This document shows positions 14,580 to 20,172 of a DNA stretch of 20,172 nucleotides, one piece after another. The position numbers were made by a program, and so were the translations under genes. This DNA is from Candidatus Corynebacterium faecipullorum (GTDB lineage Bacteria > Actinomycetota > Actinomycetes > Mycobacteriales > Mycobacteriaceae), in NCBI GenBank assembly GCA_019114925.1, contig DXEO01000040.1, forward strand, positions 1 through 20,172, in the 5' to 3' direction. Within the stretch, counting starts at the first letter, position 1. The number at the start of each line of letters is the position of its first letter. Below the pieces are notes generated by a model. The model saw nothing but the letters and a program-made list of their open reading frames with translations. It searched no databases and had not been told where the DNA came from.

Positions 14580-15578
14580 ATGCCCAAGGCAAAGAACATG
14601 CACGAGACGGACAAAGACATTCGCTCGGAAGTCTTCATTTCCGGACGCCACCAGGAGATCCCCGTCGATCCGGCAGATGAATTCAAGCGCACGACGCTTG
14701 CCGCCGGCGCGGTTCTCTGGCGTGGCGACCCACACGATCCGGAGGTTGCACTTATCCACCGCCCCCACTATGACGATTGGTCGCTGCCCAAGGGCAAGGT
14801 CGATCCGGGTGAATCCCTCCCCACGACCGCCGCGCGCGAGATCTTCGAAGAAACCGGTTACTCCGTGCGCCTAGGCAAACTCATCGGGAAGGTGGCCTAC
14901 CCAGTGCAAGGCCGCACGAAGGTGGTCTACTACTGGCTGGCCCGTGTACTCGACGGTGAGTACACCCCAAATGAAGAGACCGATGAGCTGCGTTGGATGA
15001 AGATCGACGAGGCCAGCTCGTTGCTCTCCTACGACGTTGATGCCCAAGTCCTCGTGAAGGCACAGAAGCGTCTGCGCCTCGCCCCAACGACCCGCGTTTT
15101 GTATGTGCGCCATGCGCGCGCACACCAGCGCCGCTCCTGGGAGGGCGATGATGACCTGCGCCCCCTGGATAAGAAAGGCCGCCGCCAAGCAGAAATGCTC
15201 GTGCCGATGCTCACGCCATTCCACCCGACCGCCGTCTATAGCGCCCCACCGCAGCGCTGCCAGCACACCGCTGCCCCGCTGGCGGATGAACTCGGCATGG
15301 ACATCGCCGTGAATAAAGCATTCGGCGATGATGTCTTTGCTGAATCGCCGGAGGACGCACGCGCTGCCTTCCAGCGCGTTGTCGACGGCGGCGGCGTTCC
15401 GGTCATTGTGAGCCAAGGCCTGACTATTCCGGGGATTCTCGAGTCCTACGCGCCGAAGTTCCTGAAAAAGTCCATCGACGAGCTCAAGTTCAAGAAGGCT
15501 TCGGTATGGATTCTATCCTTCAACGACGGTGAGCTTACCGGGGCGGACTATCTGGCTAGCCCGCTTCCTGTGCGCTAA
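14580..15578 (+). CDS. mutT1: Two-domain Nudix hydrolase / histidine-phosphatase-like protein (MutT1 type)
   Basis: This 332-aa protein joins an N-terminal Nudix domain to a C-terminal histidine-phosphatase fold, like mycobacterial MutT1, which degrades 8-oxo-GTP/8-oxo-dGTP and diadenosine polyphosphates. The Nudix box is complete: G72, E78, R86-E87, E90-E91, G93. The C-terminal domain has RHA at 177-179 in place of the usual RHG, and SQG at 278-280 where phosphatases carry a second catalytic His; MutT1 of mycobacteria also lacks it as far as I recall. The start ATG 14580 is set by AAGGAG with a 4-base spacer; reading upstream to 14307 would overlap gpsA. There is no ppk1 next to it here, unlike in Mycobacterium tuberculosis. 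Confidence 0.92.
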   Translation: MPKAKNMHETDKDIRSEVFISGRHQEIPVDPADEFKRTTLAAGAVLWRGDPHDPEVALIHRPHYDDWSLPKGKVDPGESLPTTAAREIFEETGYSVRLGKLIGKVAYPVQGRTKVVYYWLARVLDGEYTPNEETDELRWMKIDEASSLLSYDVDAQVLVKAQKRLRLAPTTRVLYVRHARAHQRRSWEGDDDLRPLDKKGRRQAEMLVPMLTPFHPTAVYSAPPQRCQHTAAPLADELGMDIAVNKAFGDDVFAESPEDARAAFQRVVDGGGVPVIVSQGLTIPGILESYAPKFLKKSIDELKFKKASVWILSFNDGELTGADYLASPLPVR

Positions 15579-15627
15579 GTACGGTATCGCCCACCTCTCT
15601 CAGGAGCTTCAGTGCTGCCCTACTACC

Positions 15628-16296
15628 TTATTCCCACCGCACTGCAGGGCGGCGCTGCATAGTGCGAGCAAAAAGGACCATCCCGAGCGCCCAGATCGGA
15701 TAGGCGGCAAGGAAGCCAACTATGGGAATAAAGACAAGCAGGCTCGAGATGAGGTAGCAGACCAAGATAAAGAGCAGCGACTGTCCTAGATTCTCCATGA
15801 CCAGGTTGAGGGCCTCCCGGAAACAGTCCATTAGAGGCTTATCAGGGTTATCCGCCTTGATCACGGGCGCTGGCCACAGGAGTGCAAAGAGAATCAGACC
15901 GGGGAAGCCGCCCGCAATAGATCCGAGCATTACCAAAATAAAGAAACAAGCATAGACACCGGCGCAACCATTCAGCTGGGCAAACCTAAAGTAGTCGCGG
16001 AAGGTGACCTTCTGCCCTTCAGCGATCTTCCGGGAACCATTGAAGAGGTTCGCCATCAACCAGAAAAGATACGCGAAGGCGGCTAGCCCCATGACAACCA
16101 TGAGAGGGATCCCCACGGTAGGCACCAAAGGTTCAATGTCCGTGCCGCCTTCTTCCATTGCTGCGAAGATGCCGCCTACAACGGCACTCGGAACAAGAAG
16201 AAGAGCAAAAGTGATGATGAAATGCACCAGCATGGCCAGCATCCCAGGCACAGGCTGCTTCAGGTAGCCCTTGAAAGATTGGCCAACAATGTCCAT
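15628..16296 (-). CDS. Multi-pass membrane protein (intact membrane part of an interrupted gene)
   Basis: This 222-aa reading frame encodes about four to five hydrophobic stretches (roughly residues 17-42, 58-85, 110-145, 165-205), with GNC-like loops and a basic C-terminus. It resembles corynebacterial Gly/Pro/Tyr-rich-tailed membrane proteins of unknown function. The only start in the open frame is ATG 16296, which has no ribosome site and no leaderless-type hexamer. The same frame continues upstream for 69 more codons to a better start at 16503, through two stop codons (see next entry), so this is probably the remainder of a 291-aa protein. Whether the membrane part is still made is unknown. 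It converges with mutT1 and leaves a 49-bp gap without a clear terminator. Confidence 0.7.
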   Translation of the reverse strand: MDIVGQSFKGYLKQPVPGMLAMLVHFIITFALLLVPSAVVGGIFAAMEEGGTDIEPLVPTVGIPLMVVMGLAAFAYLFWLMANLFNGSRKIAEGQKVTFRDYFRFAQLNGCAGVYACFFILVMLGSIAGGFPGLILFALLWPAPVIKADNPDKPLMDCFREALNLVMENLGQSLLFILVCYLISSLLVFIPIVGFLAAYPIWALGMVLFARTMQRRPAVRWE

Positions 16297-16503
16297 GGCG
16301 TCGAGGGGCTGCGTAACAGCGCCGCCTGGTGGATTTCCAGCCCAGGCGCCTGGCTGGTGCTCACCGTAACTGCCGGACTGCTGGTAGCCGTAGGCCCCTG
16401 ACTATTGATAGCCATAGCCTGCGGCGTCGTGATAGTCATCCCCGCCTGCGCCGCCGAACTGATTGCCGCTCTCTTAACGAAGGCTTGGATAGGGATTGCT
16501 CAT
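16297..16503 (-). pseudogene. Interrupted Gly/Tyr/Gln-rich N-terminal segment of the membrane protein
   Basis: Reading from ATG 16503 in the frame of the downstream membrane protein gives MSNPYPSLR, a TAA (codon 10, 16474-16476), a Gly/Asp/Tyr-rich stretch with AGYGYQ, a TAG (codon 34, 16402-16404), then SGAYGYQQSGSYGEHQPG and a Pro/Gly-rich run into the first membrane helix. This low-complexity, Gln/Tyr/Gly-rich composition is what cytosolic tails of related corynebacterial membrane proteins look like, so it was coding. No frameshift is needed: each stop is one C-to-T change from a Gln codon, and the TAG sits exactly where the adjacent GYQQSG repeat has CAG. Either a real nonsense-mutated gene, a sequencing artefact, or a 9-codon leader with reinitiation. 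Confidence 0.65.
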
Positions 16504-16510
16504 GCCGAGG

Positions 16511-16516
16511 ATGTTA
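16511..16516 (-). promoter_or_regulatory. Candidate -10 element of the membrane-protein gene (leaderless)
   Basis: TAACAT on the minus strand ends seven bases before ATG 16503. It supports 16503, not 16296, as the ancestral start of the membrane-protein gene. It overlaps the TATCAGCGATA inverted repeat by two bases. Confidence 0.4.
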
Positions 16517-16525
16517 TCGCTGATA
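16515..16525 (-). promoter_or_regulatory. Inverted-repeat motif TATCAGCGATA at the membrane-protein promoter
   Basis: On the minus strand the 11 bases are identical to those at 11374-11384 and overlap the -10 hexamer in the same way, ending 11 bases before the start codon (12 bases at the other site). A shared regulator is a possible reading. Confidence 0.4.
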
Positions 16526-16578
16526 TGTGTCCGGCGCCACAGGAGGAGGGGAATGCTCCCACACCCCCATTGCTCACG

Positions 16579-17169
16579 CTAAGACGCTACGACGCGAGGC
16601 TTGAATCCAGGGCGTGCGGATTCGAAAGCCTCGATATCGGCTTCATTGCGCAGGGTTAAGCCGATATCATCGAGCCCCTCCATAAGGCGCCAGCGCGTGT
16701 AATCATCGATTTCGAAGGTGTAGCTGTTGCCGCCAACGGTAACTGTGCGCGCTTCCAAATCCACAGTGGTTTCGGTCTCACCGGCCTCCAGCTGCTTCCA
16801 GATGAGCTCAATGTCTTCTTGTTCCATGAGTCCCGTCAGCAAGCCAGCCTTTCCGGAATTGCCACGGAAAATATCGGCAAAGCGCGAAGAAAACACCGCC
16901 TTGAATCCGTATTCAGCGAGTGCCCATACCGCGTGCTCGCGGGAGGAACCGGTACCGAAGTCCGGGCCCGCGAAAAGCACAGAGCCTTCCTTGAACGGTT
17001 CCTGGTTGAGAATGAAGTTCTCGTCGCTGCGCCAGTTGGAAAACAGGCCATCGGCAAAGCCTGTGCGCTTAACGGACTTCAGGTAGCGCGCCGGAATGAT
17101 CTGGTCGGTATCCACATTGGATACGCGCAGCGGAACGCCGACGCCAGTATGAGTAACAAACTTCTCCAT
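16579..17169 (-). CDS. leuD: 3-isopropylmalate dehydratase small subunit
   Basis: LeuD is the swivel-domain subunit that with LeuC isomerises 2-isopropylmalate to 3-isopropylmalate in leucine synthesis. The 196-aa protein has the family marks VDTDQIIPARYLKSVKRTGF (near 19-38), GPDFGTGSSREHAVWAL (about 68-84) and NSGKAGLL. The start ATG has AAGGGAG upstream in the 16-bp leuC-leuD gap, so the two are co-transcribed. Downstream I see no hairpin with a U-run; a weak GGGA/TCCC fold (near 16550-16561) is the only candidate. Confidence 0.97.
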   Translation of the reverse strand: MEKFVTHTGVGVPLRVSNVDTDQIIPARYLKSVKRTGFADGLFSNWRSDENFILNQEPFKEGSVLFAGPDFGTGSSREHAVWALAEYGFKAVFSSRFADIFRGNSGKAGLLTGLMEQEDIELIWKQLEAGETETTVDLEARTVTVGGNSYTFEIDDYTRWRLMEGLDDIGLTLRNEADIEAFESARPGFKPRVVAS

Positions 17170-17185
17170 TGTCTTCTCCCTTTCC

Positions 17186-18628
17186 TTAAGCGCCGGCTAC
17201 CGCGGCATCGACGATATCTGCTGGTGCGGCCAGGTGGCCCAGGACTGCGGTCGCCGCAGCAACGGCTGGGGACACCAGGTGGGTGCGACCACCGGGGCCC
17301 TGGCGGCCCTCAAAGTTGCGGTTGCTTGTCGACGCCGACCTCTCCCCCGGCTTCAGCTGGTCCGGGTTCATACCCAGGCACATCGAGCACCCAGCGGTGC
17401 GCCATTCAGCGCCAAATTCGGTGAAAATCTTATCCAAGCCTTCTTCTTCAGCCTGCGCCTTAACCACGGCCGATGACGGGACCACCATCATGCGGGTATC
17501 AGCGGCGATACTGCGGCCCTTGACCACCTCGGCGGCTGCGCGCAGATCCTCGATGCGAGCGTTCGTGCACGAGCCCAAGAAGACAGTATCGATCTGGATA
17601 TCGCGCAACGGCGTGCCAGGCTCCAAGTCCATGTACTCCAAGGCCTTCTCGACTGCTGCCTTCTCACCGTCGTCACCACATTCTTCCGGATCCGGCACCA
17701 CAGCGCTCAGCGGCAGCCCCTGCCCTGGGTTAGTACCCCAGGTCACGAAAGGTGTGAGGGCGGAGCCGTCGATCTCTACGACGGTATCGAACTCGGCGCC
17801 CTCGTCAGTCGGCAACGTCTTCCAGTATTCAACCGCTGCATCCCAGTCCTCGCCCTGCGGGGCGAACTCGCGGCCCTTAACGTACTCAAAGGTGGTCTCA
17901 TCCGGAGCCACCATGCCAGCGCGGGCACCAGCCTCGATGGACATGTTGCAGATCGTCATGCGCGCTTCCATCGACATCTTGCGAATGGCCTCGCCGCGGT
18001 ATTCGATGATGTGGCCCTGGCCGCCACCAGTACCAATCTTGGCGATGATAGCCAGGATCAAGTCCTTGGCCGATACACCCTCTGCCAGCTCACCGCTGAC
18101 CTCGATGGCCATCGTCTTAAAGGGCTTGAGCGAAAGCGTCTGCGTGGCCATGACGTGCTCGACCTCGGAGGTACCGATGCCCATGGCGATGGAACCAAAG
18201 GCGCCATGCGTCGAGGTGTGCGAGTCACCACACACGATGGTCATACCGGGCTGGGTAATTCCCAACTGCGGACCTACGGTATGAACGATGCCCTGCTGGG
18301 CATCACCCATCGAGTGAAGGCGCACGCCGAACTCTTCGCAGTTCTTACGCAGGGTGGACACCTGCGTGCGCGAGACCTCATCCTTGATTTCCAGGAGATT
18401 GCCGGTCTTAATACCCATGGTCGGAACGTTGTGGTCCTCCGTGGCTAAGTGCAGCTCAGGGTGTCGCATCGTGCGACCGGCTAGGCGCAGACCGTCGAAG
18501 GCCTGCGGGCTGGTAACTTCATGCAGGAGCTGGAAGTCAATGTAGAGGAGATCAGGCTCACCATTCTCTCCCTTGCGCACGACGTGGTCGCGCCATACCT
18601 TCTCTGCGAGTGTCAGTTTCTCAGTCAT
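17186..18628 (-). CDS. leuC: 3-isopropylmalate dehydratase large subunit
   Basis: LeuC carries the [4Fe-4S] cluster of isopropylmalate isomerase. The 480-aa protein has the three cluster cysteines: Cys354 in GSCTN, and Cys414 and Cys417 in CSMCLGMN; further family marks are DFQLLHEVTSPQAF, VCGDSHTSTHGAFG and SNRNFEGRQGPGGRTHLVSP. I start it at ATG 18628, with GTGGAGA about seven bases upstream; the in-frame extension to 18652 would lie in the operator. It is first in leuCD and divergent from ltbR, sharing a 48-bp control region, so repression by LtbR is expected. Family and role are certain; regulation is inferred from the site. Confidence 0.98.
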   Translation of the reverse strand: MTEKLTLAEKVWRDHVVRKGENGEPDLLYIDFQLLHEVTSPQAFDGLRLAGRTMRHPELHLATEDHNVPTMGIKTGNLLEIKDEVSRTQVSTLRKNCEEFGVRLHSMGDAQQGIVHTVGPQLGITQPGMTIVCGDSHTSTHGAFGSIAMGIGTSEVEHVMATQTLSLKPFKTMAIEVSGELAEGVSAKDLILAIIAKIGTGGGQGHIIEYRGEAIRKMSMEARMTICNMSIEAGARAGMVAPDETTFEYVKGREFAPQGEDWDAAVEYWKTLPTDEGAEFDTVVEIDGSALTPFVTWGTNPGQGLPLSAVVPDPEECGDDGEKAAVEKALEYMDLEPGTPLRDIQIDTVFLGSCTNARIEDLRAAAEVVKGRSIAADTRMMVVPSSAVVKAQAEEEGLDKIFTEFGAEWRTAGCSMCLGMNPDQLKPGERSASTSNRNFEGRQGPGGRTHLVSPAVAAATAVLGHLAAPADIVDAAVAGA

Positions 18629-18640
18629 GTATCTCTCCAC

Positions 18641-18669
18641 TTGAAATCTCAATTAATGGGACGTAGATT
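18641..18669 (+). promoter_or_regulatory. ltbR promoter (leaderless)
   Basis: TTGAAA (18641-18646), a 17-base spacer and TAGATT (18664-18669) are followed by seven bases and ATG 18677. Spacing and both hexamers are good for a housekeeping sigma factor, and transcription would begin at the start codon. Confidence 0.6.
18642..18655 (+). promoter_or_regulatory. Candidate LtbR operator
   Basis: TGAAATCTCAATTA fits the TGARATYTCAATHW-type motif I recall for LtbR in Corynebacterium glutamicum at every position. It overlaps the -35 and spacer of the ltbR promoter and lies about 10-23 bases downstream of the probable leuC transcription start, so one bound repressor could block both. Confidence 0.7.
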
Positions 18670-18671
18670 TC

Positions 18672-18701
18672 ATTATATGGGAGAGTATAGCGCAGTATCA
18701 G
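18672..18701 (-). promoter_or_regulatory. leuCD promoter
   Basis: On the minus strand, CTGATA (18696-18701) is followed by an 18-base spacer and a perfect TATAAT (18672-18677). Transcription would start near 18665, giving a leader of about 37 bases that holds the LtbR-type operator and the leuC ribosome site. The -10 overlaps the ltbR start codon. Confidence 0.55.
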
Positions 18702-19390
18702 GAATAAAGGTATTGGATCGCGCAGTCGCTATCATGATGGCCGCGACCAACCGCCCCTCCACGCTCAACGAGCTTTGTGAGACCACCGGCCTACCCCGGG
18801 CAACCGCACACCGCCTCGCCACGGCGCTCGAAGCACACCGAATCCTTACCCGCACACCCGACGGAAAGTGGGGCGCGGGCCCCGCCCTTCCTGGCAACCG
18901 CGATCGAATCATCGAGACCGCCGGCCCCATCATGGAAGAACTCCTTGAGGCCACTGGCGAATCCGTACAGCTATACGAACTTTCGGGAACCACACGCACG
19001 TGTATTGCCACGCGCGAGCCAGAAATTGGACTACACAACGTGGTCCCTGTAGGCCGCCAACTCCCGCTTACTTCCGGCTCCGCTGCTCGCATCTTCGCAG
19101 CTTTTGCGGATGCACACGTTGAGGATGCCATTTTCAGCGAGCACGATGTCGAGCTCGCGCGCACCAACGGTTATTCCGAATCCATCGAAGAACGCGAGTC
19201 CAACCTCGCCTCCGTTTCCGCTCCCGTCTTCGACGGCGCCGGAAACTTCATCGCCGTACTCTCCATTTCCGGCTCCGCCGAGCGCTTCCGCCCCTCACCG
19301 GCGGAGAAGTTCGCCGACGTGCTTGTCGACGCCTCCTCCCGCCTCACCGCCGCACTGTCGCACGACGCTCCGGGAAATGCGGAACGCTAA
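18677..19390 (+). CDS. ltbR: IclR-type transcriptional repressor of leucine biosynthesis genes
   Basis: This 237-aa regulator has an N-terminal winged helix-turn-helix (about 10-60; STLNELCETTGLPRATAHRL is the HTH) and a C-terminal IclR effector domain (from about 75; SVQLYEL, TRTCIATREPEIGLHNVVPVG, LPLTSGSAARIF). Sequence and position opposite leuC match LtbR of C. glutamicum, which represses leuB, leuCD and tryptophan genes. The start ATG 18677 is chosen because YSAVSGIKVLDRAVAIM follows at once, as in LtbR, and a promoter ends seven bases before it; ATG 18656 lies inside the promoter spacer. The effector is not evident from sequence. Confidence 0.9.
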   Translation: MGEYSAVSGIKVLDRAVAIMMAATNRPSTLNELCETTGLPRATAHRLATALEAHRILTRTPDGKWGAGPALPGNRDRIIETAGPIMEELLEATGESVQLYELSGTTRTCIATREPEIGLHNVVPVGRQLPLTSGSAARIFAAFADAHVEDAIFSEHDVELARTNGYSESIEERESNLASVSAPVFDGAGNFIAVLSISGSAERFRPSPAEKFADVLVDASSRLTAALSHDAPGNAER

Positions 19391-19433
19391 AGCACTAGAA
19401 CTCTGTCCTAACTCGCAGCTTCTACACACTCCC

Positions 19434-20172
19434 CTAAACACTCAGCCCGAAATACATAGCTAGGCCGCGCAACCCTTCCGGGCCGGTACTACTCGTCGAG
19501 GACAGTGCCTCCCCCTTTTCCTGCACCATACGCACCGGGTTACCCGGCTCGCGGTTCGGGCGACGCGGCACCCAACCTTGGTGCGGCAAGTGCGCCAGCT
19601 CGTCTGCGCGCGGCATACGGGCATAATTAGAGAACGTTACGGTTTGTCCCTCTCGGTTGGCCTGGGTGATGCCCTGGTAAATGCCCACCACGCCAGGCTG
19701 CCCCGGAACGGAGACTGCCCCACCGCTATCCCCTGGCGCCAAAGCCACGTCCACAACATAGTTCATTCCCGGGAACAGCCCTGGGCCACGTACCGCGGTG
19801 CCACACTGCCGCTGGCTAGCCTGCCCGTCAAAGCACACCGTTGCACCCTCACCAGGCGCGGGAGCCATGCCATCTCCGGTGAGTGGGTTTCCCGCAGAGT
19901 AGGTGCCACCGGCAAACTGGATATAGGCCAGGTCATGCCCCGCGGCGCCCGACGGTTTGAACCAGCGCAATGTACCTAAGTGCTGGCCTGCCTCGTTATA
20001 TATCTGCTCACCATTCAGAGCACAGTGGGCCGAGGTCCAGGCACGGTTCGACTCAACATAGCCGATACTGCACAGAGAACCATCGGAGGCGACAATTTTT
20101 TGCCCTTGTATGACCGGCACACCTTCGCCGGCCGCTGCAGGAGCAGCGAGAGCAATGGTCAGCGAGCACGCT
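19434..20172 (-). CDS. Secreted trypsin-like serine protease, S1 family (5' end outside window)
   Basis: The frame is open to the right edge. Just before the GTG at 20120, which is probably not the start, the frame reads ACSLTIALAAPAAAGEG, a signal-peptide hydrophobic core with an Ala-rich cleavage region, so the gene continues beyond the window. Numbering from Val 20120, the catalytic triad is His32 (TSAHC), Asp63 (GHDLAYI) and Ser132 (APGDSGGAV), all present, with Cys pairs C17/C33 and C96/C106 likely. The chymotrypsin-fold ends near residue 177; a 50-residue tail, rich in Pro, Arg, Ser and Gly, follows without a membrane anchor or sorting signal. It converges with ltbR over 43 bp. Substrate unknown; an extracellular role is expected. 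Confidence 0.88.
   Translation of the reverse strand, partial: ACSLTIALAAPAAAGEGVPVIQGQKIVASDGSLCSIGYVESNRAWTSAHCALNGEQIYNEAGQHLGTLRWFKPSGAAGHDLAYIQFAGGTYSAGNPLTGDGMAPAPGEGATVCFDGQASQRQCGTAVRGPGLFPGMNYVVDVALAPGDSGGAVSVPGQPGVVGIYQGITQANREGQTVTFSNYARMPRADELAHLPHQGWVPRRPNREPGNPVRMVQEKGEALSSTSSTGPEGLRGLAMYFGLSV

Noticed and set aside
17283..18284. Plus-strand open frame of 333 codons opposite leuC
   Set aside because: Long antisense frames are expected in high-G+C genes. The Ser/Pro/Ala-rich product is typical of such shadows, and leuC is complete.
18629..18670. Leucine attenuator leader peptide before leuC
   Set aside because: The leader is only about 37 bases and contains no short frame with Leu codons and no terminator hairpin.
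19391..19433. Terminator between convergent ltbR and protease genes
   Set aside because: No stem of useful length is present in the 43 bp.

Overview
The window looks like chromosomal DNA of a Corynebacterium species. It has fairly high G+C and very tight gene packing. The gene order is the actinobacterial one (ltbR | leuC-leuD, mutT1 | gpsA-ddl, DUF3515 | thiL-ung-dak-recG-rsmD-coaD). It also encodes the SRPBCC-SDR fusion protein and YbjN-like proteins typical of corynebacteria. I see no RNA genes, insertion sequences, phage genes, CRISPR arrays or attachment sites. No gene-free stretch exceeds 300 bases.

Layout. Positions 1-3398 (plus) hold the 3' part of an SRPBCC-SDR (TIGR01777-type) gene followed by four small YbjN-like genes with overlapping ends. 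Positions 3402-11306 (minus) form a nine-gene co-directional run: thiL, ung, a DAK2/FakA-like gene, recG, rsmD, coaD, a TauE/SafE permease and a PPK2-family kinase, transcribed from thiL toward PPK2 (eight genes; gaps never exceed about 42 bp). Positions 11397-12311 (plus) hold a membrane-anchored DUF3515 protein. Positions 12341-14431 (minus) hold gpsA and ddl. Positions 14580-15578 (plus) hold a two-domain MutT1-like hydrolase. Positions 15628-16503 (minus) hold a membrane protein whose Gly/Tyr/Gln-rich N-terminal segment is interrupted by two in-frame stops. Positions 16579-18628 (minus) hold leuD and leuC. Positions 18677-19390 (plus) hold the divergent IclR-type regulator LtbR. Positions 19434-20172 (minus) hold a secreted trypsin-like protease running off the window. 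The eight-gene count for the thiL-PPK2 run supersedes the word nine above.

How the genes relate. leuCD encodes isopropylmalate isomerase and ltbR its probable repressor; one operator-like site lies in their shared 48-bp promoter region. gpsA, ddl, thiL, coaD, ung, recG and rsmD are core functions in phospholipid, peptidoglycan, thiamine, CoA, DNA repair and ribosome metabolism.

Most notable observations: (1) an identical 11-bp inverted repeat overlaps the -10 elements of the DUF3515 gene and the interrupted membrane-protein gene, 5 kb apart; (2) that membrane gene carries two nonsense codons in a frame that otherwise stays open from a leaderless-type start; (3) the four YbjN-like genes alternate A-B-A'-B', as if a two-gene unit duplicated; (4) the DUF3515 protein is an internal tandem duplication; (5) six starts without a convincing Shine-Dalgarno sequence each have a TAnnnT hexamer 7-8 nt upstream, the layout of leaderless transcripts.
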